This document shows, piece after piece, positions 1 through 12,897 of a DNA stretch of 64,000 nt. The first letter of the stretch is position 1. Every line of letters begins with the position of its first letter. This DNA comes from Pocillopora verrucosa (taxonomy: Eukaryota > Cnidaria > Anthozoa > Scleractinia > Pocilloporidae). The translations under genes and the position numbers were made by a program. The stretch covers positions 22,171,793 to 22,235,792 of the forward strand of contig NC_089325.1 of the NCBI RefSeq assembly GCF_036669915.1. The letters are read 5' to 3'. Below the pieces are notes generated by a model. That model was not told the origin of the DNA and ran no database searches. It saw only the letters and a list, made by a program, of their open reading frames with translations.

Positions 1-3000
1 CTGGAAAAGTCTTGTTGAACTACAAATAGTAGTTCCAAACGTATTTCCAGTATTATAAGAGGGGCGCTGTTTTGTACCAATATCATAAAGGCCTTTCACC
101 TGAGGTAATTTTACGTCGATCAATTGTGAGAAAACGTTTACTTTTTCAAAGAATACAGAGGGGAAGACAAAACTCCTAATAAATTGACGAGGATAAATTC
201 GAAATGAAAGCCAACAGAGGAATACAATCAGTACCTATTTGAATCTTAATTTGTTCAGTCAAAATGTTATAAATCCTGCACCAGTTTGTCTTATAGGTTC
301 ACCAATATCATGCAATATCATAGCTCGAACTCATATTTTTTTAAACCTTATTCGAATGACAACTGCCCTTTCCAGTTCACCTAAAACCTTTAGGATTTAA
401 AGCTTTCATTCGATGCAAATCAAGGGCGAACGTGAATAAGACCAATTTACAAAGAAAGGACTTATGATATTTGCACACAGGACAGAAAAACATCGGAACT
501 AGTTAATTCTATCCTCTGACCGAGAATATTTCGTTGCAATTTTCTAACGGCACAAATCTCTGACAATACCAAAGTCGTTCATATTTTCTTGCTAGAAGAA
601 AATCAGTTTGCACATACTGTTAGTTCTGCGAGCGTCGAGTCAAGACGTTTCTCAAAACGAAGTTCGACAAAAGGAAAGTCTTGTCGCGCTACACACGAGG
701 AGCATTAAGTGGGTAAATTTCGCGCAACGATGGCGACGTTTGAGCAATTTTTAGCCTACAAGATATGTAGTTAAGCGGAGGCGTATTAATGGTTGCCCCT
801 TCCTTCTGCCTTGGCAAATATACGAAAAACTCTTCAAAAGCGAAATGTCTAGCTACAGAAATTTGGATTAGGTCACAAAAATGAGGAAGGTACTCACTTC
901 AGGTAATTCGAATGACTGGGTCAAATGGTGAGGTTCTGAACACGAACAAAAGCGCAGTTTGCAATCGAGGAGAGGCAAGTATTACTGTTCTGAGCCCACG
1001 CTCACTTTTTCACAGTCGCCCTGAGGGTCCCTCCCTTCGTAAATCTTACAACTAGAAGACTAATCCTGTGTAAATGCGGCATCCTCCAATGATAAATGGA
1101 TTGGACCGTCGCGCAAAACCGAGGCGCAGTGGAGGATCGGTGTATCTTCCCATCTTTTGAGGGTGGCACGACACTATATAAATGACAGTCGCCATTTTAA
1201 ATTCAGCAGAATGCAATCAAAGTGCTTTGTGTTCTAAGAAAACGGCCACGAATTCGAAGGTATGAAGTTAATGATTCCTATCAAACTTTTGAAAAGCAGG
1301 CTTTTATTATTTATATATTATATATTTTATTATTATTTTGGACTAATTTGTCCACCACATTTTCTCTTACCTTGCTTCCTATTACTACATAGTTAGATAA
1401 TATTCTACTCTTTATATATTCTATGCGCCATATTTCGCATTGTTGTTTAGTTCCCACCATTAGCTCGCATGGCGCGACGCATTGTGCACGCTGTCGTTTA
1501 GTCTGCTTCATTGTTCCGCCTCGTTTGCACGCTGTTGTTTAGTTAGCCTCGTTGTCACACGGTTGGCACATAATTAGCGCGGCACCTTTGTTCCCTTTTT
1601 TTTGCCTGCTCGTTCGTTTTATTCATGCTTCTTGTCTTCGGTCAATAAACGTCTTCTCTTGCTCGGAGTTTCTGAGTGTAACGGAACAGATTCTGTCACG
1701 ATTTAATTGCTCTTCAACAAAATCCTCCAAGGACTGCAAATAATAATTTTCTTAAATGCATAACAATTGAGTAAGTGGACAGTAAACTTTGAATGCGTCA
1801 ACCATCGTTAACCCTGACCAAAAGAAAATTTTTCGTTACAAGAGGGTCTCAATTGAGTTAATCAGATTGATTCGACCATCACATTCGACTACGTACGCTT
1901 TCTTAACGGAAACAAAAAGAACAACACACTCGACAACACACTTAACACATTTGATTCCATCACAGACAGATTGAAATGAACCCAAGAAGGAACCGAAAGG
2001 ATGGTTCGGCATGGAGGAAAACAAACGTAGAATGAAAACTACGGTACTGTAAATGTTTTATTTAAGTCTCCTTATCTTCTCATCCGATGCTTTGTCGCAC
2101 TCAGTAAATTCAGATAATTTTAGTGTCTTAATGAGCCGACTGCAGATAAATTAGGCGGAACAATTCGCCCATTGTCTAGCTTGTTTGTGCCATCAGAAAA
2201 AGGCTTGATATATTCCATAACACAAACAAGGAGTTAGGCAAGGTGAAATTCGTTCGGCGACAGCACGACAATACAAGTGCGAAGCGTTGTAAGAAAGGAA
2301 CAGCGTCAAGAAATAAAACAATTATTCGCATACGCAGGCGCATTTACCGTTCCAGTTTCTCAATGCTCTTCATTCCCAGGCTCCGACTGATGGTAAAAAG
2401 TGTGCACAATTTTCATAGAATGAAGTAAGGGTCTTAGTGTTGAGCATCAAAAATGATACCTTTACTCGCCTCGGAGGTTCCAGTTACTCCACTACGAAGA
2501 ACGGCTACAAATCGAAGGCATCTGCTCTGCGACGCATAGATTTGAAATAAGTAATCAAGCAGAGAAGTGTTTTCGTTACGAATTTCGATGCCTGTAGGTC
2601 GAATGGAATCACGTTTCTCGATTGAGTTGATCTCTTCAGAATCTAAGGTTGACCCATTCTAGGACGGACGAAATGTTCGCCTCACATCTTAATTTATCAG
2701 CGCCAAAATTTCTCACAATTTGTAAATTGAGGAAAATACAAAGACAGGACCTCTCACATTTTCAGACATCTACACAATTCTCTGCAATGTCGCACTCTTT
2801 GTTCTGATGAATGTTTTAACACCCTAGATCACGCTTCCACAACTTTCTAGCTTAAAATCAAAGAAGCTATCCACATTCAATGGGAGAAACCTACTCTTAA
2901 TCACCAACTTTACCATGTTAATTTAAAACTTTCCTTATAAATGAATACATCGTTTTGTTACTATTGTTTGTTTTGTCCAATCAACATTTTGTTACACTCT

Positions 3001-3096
3001 TTAAATTCAACTTTTGTACTTTGTCTTATTCAGAACTGAAGATGACAGAAGAACTGTAGAAACATTTTTTTTAAGTTTAAAAGTGTCGTTCGTTTT

Positions 3097-3233
3097 GGTA
3101 AAGTTTCCGCACAGCCCCATACTACATTATGCATTCAGTTCTTGGATAAAGAAAACAATGACAAAAGTAATATATTGCCATTGGGAAAACAGATTTGTTT
3201 TACAATAGTATGGGGCTGTGCGGAAATTTTACC
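3097..3233. repeat. Foldback (inverted-repeat) element
   Basis: The arm at 3097-3125 (contains TTTCCGCACAGCCCCATAC) is matched by its reverse complement at 3206-3233 (contains GTATGGGGCTGTGCGGAAA), with about 80 bp between them. The arms are nearly perfect over about 26 bp. This is the form of a small foldback or MITE-type element. No clear target-site duplication was seen. Confidence 0.6.
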
Positions 3234-3314
3234 TTAGTTTTCTTAAATTCGCTACCTATCTGCTTCTATCTTGTTGTTTAGTTTGATGAATGACAGAATT
3301 GTTTTTGAATTTGA

Positions 3315-3628
3315 ATTGTGTTATGCCTCGATCTTCAAAGCCTCCCGACACATGTAAATGAGGTGGACCAAAGTGGCAGGGTATTCTGCAGTTGATCCAG
3401 CATTTCTTTTCGAGGCTTTGTTTCTTTATTTCAGTAACTGACAAGTTCATTGAATTTTTTTTAAATTGGAAATGGAAAACTCGGCTAAGCTGCAGAATAC
3501 CTTGCCATTCATTTACATGTCATTGAATAAGAATAACGTTTACTGTGTTAGACCCCGATCTTCAAAGCCTCTCGACACATGTAAATGAGCTCGAGGTGGA
3601 CCAAAGTGGCAAGGAATTCTGCAGTTGC
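3315..3628. repeat. Direct repeat pair with an inverted fragment
   Basis: A segment of about 75 bp at 3315-3395 (contains CGATCTTCAAAGCCTC and GGTGGACCAAAGTGGCA) recurs at 3541-3628 with a few substitutions and a 6-bp insertion. Between them, at about 3490-3530, lies a shorter piece of the same unit in opposite orientation (CTGCAGAATACCTTGCCA). This suggests a degenerate repeat cluster. Confidence 0.55.
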
Positions 3629-5668
3629 TCCGAAAACTCTTAAAGTCAGTTGCAAATTGAACTGGCTAATATCAAAAAGAAAATAGAAACTTAGAACTAC
3701 TGTCGATTTTAATTTCACTTCAAATACTTTTCTTTTTGTTATGTAGAAACAAAAGGAAGAAAAAGCCCTGAGCTCTGCAGTGGACAAAGCATTTATCCTT
3801 CGACATAATCCCTTAGTGTCTTCTTAGTCTCCTGTCTCGGCGAAGCGTATGCATTATGCAAGAAGAATTTACACCGAAATCTGCTGATAGAGAAATATTC
3901 GGTTGGCAAATTTGCTAGTGGAGAGGAAAACTAACGATTAACACACAGCATCAAGATTTGGCCAGGCCGGAAAGCAAGAGTCGATGTTACTTTCTTTAAT
4001 GAATGAAAATAAGGGGAAACACAGGAAGGAGGAGGTAAACGCTTCACGAACTTCAAACGATGACGAACTAGAAAGATTTCGGCAAAATATTTTGAAAATT
4101 CACCAGATATGTACAATAACTTACAAGTGTAAAAACTCCACATCGAAACACGCACACAGATGCACCACAAGAAGTGCACGGGGCGATTTGGGAAAGACAA
4201 TAGCTGGCGGTTAATATTTATTTTCGGTTGTCCTTTTTTTTTCGGCTTGACATCTCAAACTATTACTGATATAAAACGTTTACAACAATAATAGCCAAAA
4301 GATGAATAGTGGTACTCACGGCTGACCTCTACGAAATAAGTCTTGCAACTCACCTCAAATGGCAATAATTCTGTTTCAAAACACACCCCTTCGATTGGAA
4401 AATTAATTGCGATACTAGAATCAAGCTTAAGAATATTTATAGCTTCAAGCGTGAAAAGAAAGAAACTGCAGAATTAATTAAGACACACCCTTAGTCCGTT
4501 CCAGTCTCTCGCGTCAAGTTCAAATATTGGAAAAAAGATCGCCAAGCCTTCCTTGGTGGCAACCTATTGCTAGACTGCACTTCTCAATATTATTAAATTC
4601 TTCACCCGAAAATTACTACTTTTAAACTGATAGATGGAATCTCGAAGACAAAGGCGATAGTCACTACAGCGCCATTGGTTGAAAATTTTCTTGATATCTT
4701 CTGTTTGAGTATATTATTCTTTTCTGTAAATTTGGAATTTCTTCCAAGATATCTCTTTTAGTACAACTCTAATCGAATTGCATAATTAGATTATTAATCT
4801 TCTGAAATCAATGTTTCGAAAATGAATGGTAGAGTTGTATAAATTTTTTCTCTAGCATCTGATCCTCGATCATATTCTATTTATTTGGAAATCATAGTTG
4901 CTGAAACTCTTCGTGATAAAAAAAATTATCACCTAAAAACTGTTACATAACCAAATTAAGAACAGAAAAGAGTGTGTGTAAGGAGAGAGCAAAGGGGCGT
5001 GGCTCCTCCCATGAATTAGCAAGTACTCTTAGGAGCGAATATAATAGTTATGAATTCAGTGTGAAAGATTATTAGCAATAGATATTCGCCAGTAAATGGT
5101 ACTGTAATTCTCAGTCTTTAGAAATATATGACCTGAAGTGGGTTACAAGCGTAGAGAAATAACCTAGAATGGATCTAAAAATATCAAGGAGGTTTATTTT
5201 TATAAATTCTCTGTCACGCAATAAATGGTAAACGTTTTGTCATAGAAAAAATTCTATGATCAGGACTTGAGTTTAAAAACTTGTATAAAAATAGAACTAT
5301 TCATCAAGGCAGGCAAAATAAAAAAAAATTAAAAAAATGTTGTGTAATTGTTATCCGTGTAAATATTGCAATAAATATATTCACTTTCAAAGAAAAATTC
5401 GACATTATTCTCTGAAAGGAAGGTAAACATAGCATGGATCCCACACTGAGACCAGGATAAGTGTAATTACGCATAGTTGAAAATTATAAACAGCTACATA
5501 ACAAACCTCGAGAACTGTTGTAACTAGAGGCCAAAACCAGATGTCAACAGCAACAAAAACGAAACAAAAAAAAGATGCGATAATGTCTTTGACGTCAATG
5601 CCAAATGCAATATACACCGCACAACAAACTTATGGGCTTAAAAGCGCCGTATTTCTTCTGCAAAATTG

Positions 5669-5674
5669 TTTATT
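5669..5674 (-). terminator. Polyadenylation signal of AOS-LOX
   Basis: AATAAA on the minus strand, 22 bases past the TGA stop of the lipoxygenase gene, implying a very short 3' UTR. Confidence 0.55.
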
Positions 5675-5695
5675 GTTCAATTTTGTCTATTAACC

Positions 5696-8600
5696 TCAGA
5701 CACCAATGCTATTGGGAATTCTCTCGGGTAAGAGGAAGATGTACGGCAATTCCAATGATTCATTGCGGGCTTTGATCGAATCGGAGATCTTTTGAAGAGC
5801 GACTTGGAAACGAGTCATGGCGGCATCTTCCTCGTCACCAGTCAAGAGGCTGTGTGTAATGTCACCGATATAACGCTATGAGAGGAATAGAACGGAGGTT
5901 GTGTTAAAGAACTGTGAGCAAATTCACCACACCTATGGATGGTGTAAAATCTGACATTGGAGAGTTGCGTTGTAAAATATGATATCTTTAACTGAATAAC
6001 ATGATTATATTTAGGGGCTCTTTTTTGTCAGGCTGTCCCTATTGAGGAAGAAGTTCAATTTAAATTGAAAAGGAGATGTACTAGTAAGTTGCCGGGAATA
6101 TTTCTCAAGAGAAAGGAACGGGGAAGCCTAAAACTAAGTTCCTTAAAATTGGGGCAATCTGGTGAAGGTCGGGGTGAATTCCTTTTACGTTAGGGGAAGA
6201 ATCCGCAAAGAGGGTTGAGCGCGAAATCACTGGTTACTCGTGGATTCAAAGCCTAGCTTGACAGAAGCTTACCTCATCCTCTGCAAATTGTGTAAAGACG
6301 TAACCCAACGCTACTTGTTGAGCAGCCTGGGACTTGCTCGGCAGTGTGTCCATAATGGACTTGAGAGTTGTCTCGTTTTTCTTCGTAGGAGGCGGTTGGC
6401 GCATCACCGAGGGAGCATTGGGAACAAAACCTGCCACATCTAACAGACCAAAGTTTACTGCAGCATGCTGACATGAGCACGTGAACACCAAGCATGTTAG
6501 CACATGAATGAGTTGATTACGTGTTTCAAGGCCGTTTGGACATCCGTGGTCGTCGCCGACCTCCCCCGCTAAAAAGCCGTTGTCATGAGCATCTTTAATC
6601 CAAGCTTGGAGCTCGTTATCGTTGGTGACGTCATCATCTGACTTGTAATAAAGGATGATGACCTCTTTTATGAAAGATGTAATGGCTGACCAAAGACAGA
6701 GGGCATCATCCCTAAGAAACAGAAAATTGGTAATTTTATCCAGGCAACTAGGGTTTTGGAAATAAGAAAAACAGTGATAGTGATGATTACACTTTTCAGC
6801 TCGTCACACATACTAATTTTCCTTTATAACGAAATTGGGGAAACAAAAGGTCTGTGAAAGGTAGTATATATTCACGGCATTGACCAAAAATTAAGAAGCA
6901 GCTTGTAATGATCTAATTCAAAGATGATTCTGAGGTACATTTCTTAGCAATCACCTGAAATAAAACTTGGGTAATTTCTCCGGATCATCAACACCTCTGT
7001 CTTTTAAGGCGTCGGGAAGTGAAAGCATACCAAACTTGAAAGTCTTGAAACCTTTCTTAAGGATCTCTTGGGCTCTTTTGTTCTCAGCTACAAAGCCAGT
7101 TCTAAGGAAGTTATTGATTGCCATCACACTGCGAAGGTGTGGAAAAAGGAGCTGAAAGACAGGGTGAATCGAGGGCAGCTGTCGCCATACCGCCACAGCA
7201 AATGGTTCCATTACAAGGTGGGTTTCGAGTAGATGGGTATTTACCTGCAGAAAGTTGAAGAAAGGTGTCCTTCTCTATCAATAAGAGTTAATAGATTACA
7301 ACTCAGAAAGGAGCGCAAAATCAGCGTGTCAACATGTTCAGTTGTTTTTATGATCTAAGTCTGAAGGAAATTTATTTTATCGCAAAGAGGTCTTAATAAT
7401 TTACGTATACTAAAGAAGCAATTCCAGAACTGCTTAACTGAAGGGGAACAAACCTAGTCAAGGATAGAGATGAAAATAAAATGTACCGCAAATATCAACC
7501 TTGAAACACGAGGCATTTTCTTGTTACAAGCCACCCTTTCATGGGCTGTTTTTGATCTCTTTGTAAGATGTGGTTCTAATCTATGAGAAATATGCCTAAT
7601 GGACAACAAGTTCCATTTCTAATGATCGCCTGTTGAGCAGTCTCTCTTTCATCAGCCTATGGTCCGGCTACAAGTTGACGACTCATGACGTTTAAATTAA
7701 AGGGGTCCACTAATAAAATAGCATGATCTAGAGAAATACCTGCTGTACTAGAGAGTCAGCACTACGCAGCCACATCTTTGCCAGCAGCCAATCATACTGA
7801 GAATCACTTGGAGTCCATATTGGATTGGTGTCGCTTGGTTGCTGGAAAAACTGAATGGCAATGGGAACCAGGTCGCCTGAAGCGTTGACATAAAACAGAC
7901 CCAGAGGTTGTGTAGAGTAAGTGCCCTCTCTATCTGGAATTCCTTCAAGCATCTTGTAATCAACAATGTACACGTGACCTGCCTATTGAAAAACAGTTGA
8001 ATTGACATTATGATGTGCAAGAAATAGTTGTAAAAAGAACTTTGCAAAATTTATTTCATAATAATTAATATTTCTGCACTAGACCCCTGTTTCTCATTTG
8101 CAAGACAGGAATCCTTCGGCATTGCCAATATCAAATCTAGTATACGAGCCATCTCGTCTTTCAGAGAGTCGGATATTTTCTTTATCTTCCACTTCAACAT
8201 CGTTTTGTCTAGGACGTTTTATTTTTTATAATAGTATCCTATGAAGCAGGTTGTTTTGACGCGCACTTTGCACGATGCGTTTTATAGTAAAACATACCTG
8301 CATTTCCTCTTGCAGAGTCGTTCCTCGATTCATACAGCTTTTCACCATTTCTTCAGTGACAGGGAAATTTTTTGGCAACTTCTCACAGCGCTGGATGATG
8401 TTCGGATTTACGCCGTTCAAGAACATTGACCCGAATACCTCGTCGGTCATCCATCGGTCATCTTCGACTATCTTCAGCCGACCACGATTAAGGCTCTGAA
8501 GGATCTTTTCAAAATCATCGAAATTGTCCCAGCTGTCGAAAAGTGTCATCAAATAACCGAGACCGAGTTTTAAAATCGCTTTTTTAATGTCTTCCTTTAT

Positions 8601-11600
8601 GGTGCTCCTAGCTTCATCAGAGAACTGCGAATCCCTTGGAATATCTGCATGTGTCGCTGCTTGAAGATAACCAGGAAGTTCCTGGTACACCTCCTGATTT
8701 CCCCATTTGTAATACTCCTGGCGATTTTTTACTTCAAAAATTCGTTGGTTTTTAACGGCATCTGGCTGCTCTTGGAATGGAAGAGTAGCTGTAAATAGAG
8801 TATGGAAAACATGCTGAAATTTATCTATTTGCCATACTATAATCTAAGTATTCGATTGACGCTATTCGTATTTATAAAAAAAAAATAAGATAAAGGGGAA
8901 GATACTTCCACAAAAAGTGTGTTACTACTTTTTTTCTACAAGTAAGATATTGATTTTGCACCATATTGAAATAAACTTGATTTGGGCCTAAGACTTTTTG
9001 TCCGACCAAAAATATTATCCATTTGCTGAGTTGGCTAAACTTCTACAGGTCCCGTATGGGTCATCCATGTCGCACAGGAATAGGGTTAAAGGTGTGACAA
9101 CGGAATGTGCTTTGGTCATTTTGCTTAGGAATTTTCATTTAGGTGAAAAACGTTGTCATGTTAGAGAACCCGTATAGAGGGAAAGGAAGTGTTACTCGAT
9201 TCGACCGTCTTCGAGGGAAAGCGAAGTATAGATCTATATCTGCCTGCTTGGAAAAACAGATGGGGTAACAAATAGAGACAACCTGGAGAAGCACTCGAGT
9301 CGTGATAAGGGATAGTAAAAAGTTGATGTTTTCGCCGCCTACCCTGGATGAAGAGCAGAAGTAAAGATGGTGAGTGAGGGTGACATAGAACTGAATACGA
9401 TAAATTGTGGAGAGCTCTGAAGAGCTACAAATCGAATTCACTCATAGTTGTAACGAAAGCCATGCAAAACCTTTAGTAAGATTTCTCCCGCAGATGGAAA
9501 GATATTATAAATATAGGAACATACCTCTCCCTTCAAATACCACCAAATCAGATAGCACCCAGCGATAACATGGAAACTCAAATGGCTCATCCTGAGAGGA
9601 ACTTATCACCGCGATCTTGTTCACGAACCAATCAGGATTCTTGTACCACCAACCACCTTGGTCATTATGAAGATGCACCATAAGAATTTCGCCAACATCC
9701 ATTGCTTCAACGGAATATTCATCAACGTCTCCTCTCTCAAAGTCATTTCCCCATTTATCCAGTTTAATCATATCTGTCTTTCCTTTGGTGCCTGAATAAC
9801 GATAAAATATCAGTATAATGATATCTTGACTCCATATATGGCTTACCGATCAGACCAAAAATCATTTAATGTGATTCTTCAGTATTGCGCATCCTGTACT
9901 ACGCATAAAAATTACGTAATCAGGCGAATAAGCGCGCATTCCGAAAACACGGCATTGTTTTCAATAAATGGACCAGGTAGAGAGGTACGATGGTCTTTAG
10001 CTAGTGAACGAGCACAGTGATCTATATTTTTTATTGCATAATCTTGGTGTGCAAATTATCCCCTTCAAATTGGACAAATTAAAAAAAATACATCGAAGGG
10101 AAAAAAATAGCTAAATGCATACACAAATCCCGCTACTCGATGATGCAAATTATGACCTTGAAAGCAACGATTCGAGGAAGGTTTTGAGTCGATGTCGTAT
10201 AAAATTGCGTGATTTTTTCACAAATTTAAGGAAAGTTAAAAAAAATTGATGGATAACTTCTTTTTCTGAGGAATCACCTTAAGAGTTTAGGTACGTCACC
10301 TGTTAATGTAATAGAAATGGAAGCGTCCGTTCCTGCTCCAGACTGGCCTCCAGTTTCCACGCGGATAAGATAGGATGTCAGGTGCTCTGGGACAAGCTTG
10401 TTTGATCTGTTTTTACGTAGCTTCTGAGACCAAACGTACACGTCATTACGAATTTGGACAACGACATTGGGATCGTCAACAGATACGGCTGGTAAAACAC
10501 CAATTGAGGCAGGAAGATTTTTATGAATAAATTTCAGGCGTTCCGTTGCCGTCGGGGACAATAGTGACGTCATTTTGATGTCAGCCACATCAAGCCATGG
10601 ATGTGTTTTCTCGTCCCATTCCCTCCCAACTTGAAGGATCGTTGGAGGATCATTTTCCTTCGGTTCATGGAGTTGCAGCTGTAGTTTATAGTCGAGTGGT
10701 CCCTTGGAAACTCTCTCTTTGTACTCACGCTTGAGGTAGTCCATTGGTAAAGTCTCATCGGGTGACCTTTCATTTATCCTGTAAGGAAATAAAATATCCA
10801 GTGGAAATTTTTGTACTAGCTTTTGTTTATTCCGGAGTTGGAAAATTTGCATCCCGTATTTGCAGGAAATATACTGTATGAAATCTTTTTGCTCGAAGTA
10901 AAATTCAACTTTACGAAGGTTCGATTTCTCTAACTCGTGGTATTTACATTTACCACTATATCGGTTAGACTTGACGTTCCCAACTCACCATGGCTGCCAC
11001 TGGACTTCCTCAGACAACAAGCCTGTTTCTGGTCGCCCATCAGTGGGCAGCAGCCGGAATCTGACGTAACGCTTCACTTCATCGAATGCTTTGAAGTCGA
11101 AAATCACTTCTGAGTAATATCGCTGGTCGTAAAAGGATTCAGGCTTTTGGCGTAGACCTCCAATGTTGGCTTTGAGACTGTAAACGTAAGAAAGGAAAAC
11201 TTAAGAATTCCATCGTCGACTTTGTTGATGAATAAAAAAAATTCCAAAGTGGAGTCTTCAAGTCACAATTCTACAATTGGGGTACATACTTTTCTTCAAG
11301 TTCTTAAAAAACAGGAATCCGTACACGTAAAAAACACCTTGCAAAAACCCTTCGGAAAAGGGGTGAATTGAAAATTTCAGAATTCTTCCACTTACTGATC
11401 AGGCCCGAGAAGCAAATAAGTTTTCAAATCCTTTGTGATATTGGCTCTTACTGCATCAAATATGGCCTGAGAACTCCATAATGGTGTTGTCGGTCCAGTC
11501 CCCATAATGAGATCGCACGGACTATCCATTTCATCACTTCCGGCAAACCTTAACGCCCCGCCGCAAAAGTCAGTCAGTACGTCATCCACGGACTTGATAG

Positions 11601-12897
11601 TAGAGTGACGGAGGCAGACTGGGTACGTAGTTCCAGGAGTAAAAAACTCACACGCTGGAAATTGTGGATTAGAGACAATTGTCGCAATCCCCTCAGATCC
11701 AACTCCAACTGGGTGAGTTGCTCGTTGTCCCTTAACTAAAACGATCGCGCCAAAGACTAACTTGAGTTTGGTAGTATCATATGCAATTCTGCTTTGAGCG
11801 AAAAGTCCAGGTGGAGGAAGAGGCTAGGTGAAACGAAGGAAAACCCGTAAGACTAAGTTTTCGGTTGTGCGAGGTACCAGTGTTGTAGGACTGTTTTCAA
11901 TAAGGGAAATAAATATAACAGGAGCATAGCAGAATATATGGGTTGGTGTAGAAGTTTTTTTGGCATTAGACATTTTTCAGTGAATACGAAATTAAGGGTT
12001 TATGGGATGGACTGATATCTCTTCCAAAAAGAATAACACAATTTCACCTTTTCGAATTCCTCAACTTTCTCTCTGAATAATTCTTCCCCCATAAGTCCTT
12101 TGTAGACTTCATAACCAAGGTTACGCCCTGAAATGAAGGAAGCAAATTCAGACAAATTAATTAACGCTACTAATAAAAGTGGACGATTTTCCGGTAAATT
12201 AGAATCTAGAATTGAAGATATGTAATAGAGAAAAACAAACAAGGCAAACTTACAAGGTGTGTTGGCTTTGATAACGACCCTGAAAAAAGAAGATAGAATC
12301 GATAAACTTGAGGTGGTTAAAAGTGGGTGTAGGATAGGTGATAAAAGCCGAAGTGGTTAGGAAGGTAGATGTGTAGGAGTGTGGGGTTAAGTTAACGACA
12401 CCGCACAAAATTACGAAGAAAAGGTCATTTGATAACTTTAAAAAGAATACATTAATTCGTGGATAACATCAAGATGGTAAAGAAGGAGGGGAGAGATCCC
12501 TTCAGAAGCAAGGAAGTCACCTTGGCAACTGAACCACAGCCACGTCCAGTCACCTGTCAACACAGCACCGTCAAACCGGTCTGGTAACCAATACTTTCCC
12601 ATAAGTGGCGAGGGGAGGGGGGGAGGGAGCACATGGTAAGGCTCCTAAAAACATCCCCTGGGCTCCTCAAATCCTCTTGAGTAAACTGCTGGATTGACTT
12701 AAATTTAACCATGCCTATATTTTAGCCTAAATTGATTTGAATATTAGATGTTTAAAATCACTACTAATGTATGCAACTAAAGTACGTACATACCCATCGT
12801 CCTGTTTGTCATTTTTGCCAGACTTTTCTGACTTGTCCGGCTGTATCGTCTCGTTAGAGATGACGACAGCCTCTTGTGAGCTGACGCAACTTCCCAT
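5696..12897 (-). CDS. Allene oxide synthase-lipoxygenase fusion protein (12 exons)
   Basis: Exons (-): 12794-12897, 12254-12279, 12048-12127, 11396-11823, 10989-11177, 10300-10778, 9525-9791, 8298-8788, 7740-7982, 6955-7244, 6273-6711, 5696-5875. They sum to 3216 nt, giving 1071 residues. An N-terminal catalase-related haem domain (about 55-400) is followed by PLAT (about 405-490) and a lipoxygenase domain to the end. Haem motifs seen: distal His107 in RATHPV, and Arg386/Tyr390 in RNDVY as proximal ligand. Iron ligands seen: His773, His778 (HLLETH), His948 and Asn952 (HAAVN), and the C-terminal residue, here Val1071. Coral fusions make arachidonate hydroperoxide and convert it to allene oxide. 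Length matches the Plexaura enzyme (about 1066). Oddities: the MGSCVSS start predicts myristoylation plus S-acylation; Gly178 stands where the family has a distal Asn; the lipoxygenase domain lacks about 11 residues including the Gly-rich GGGGH segment. The start is the only in-frame ATG of exon 1. Family call very sure; activity uncertain. Confidence 0.93.

Larger units (their letters stand above)
1..5668. other. Left intergenic region, no supported gene
   Basis: No reading frame here shows a recognisable domain or a plausible exon chain; the open frames are short. A TATA-like string TATATAAAT sits at 1175-1183, after a CCAAT-like string near 1084. It is followed by a short transcribable stretch with an ATG at 1211 (only 8 codons to a stop) and a donor-like GAAG|gtatga at 1259-1261. 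That could be the promoter and 5' UTR exon of a plus-strand gene, but no downstream coding exon was found, so this is a guess. Repeats at 3.1-3.6 kb are listed separately. The rest is AT-rich sequence. Confidence 0.5.

Noticed and set aside
7748-8047. 99-codon minus-strand frame beside lipoxygenase exon 9
   Set aside because: A different frame from the lipoxygenase reading across an exon-intron border; the true frame is fixed by the fusion protein.
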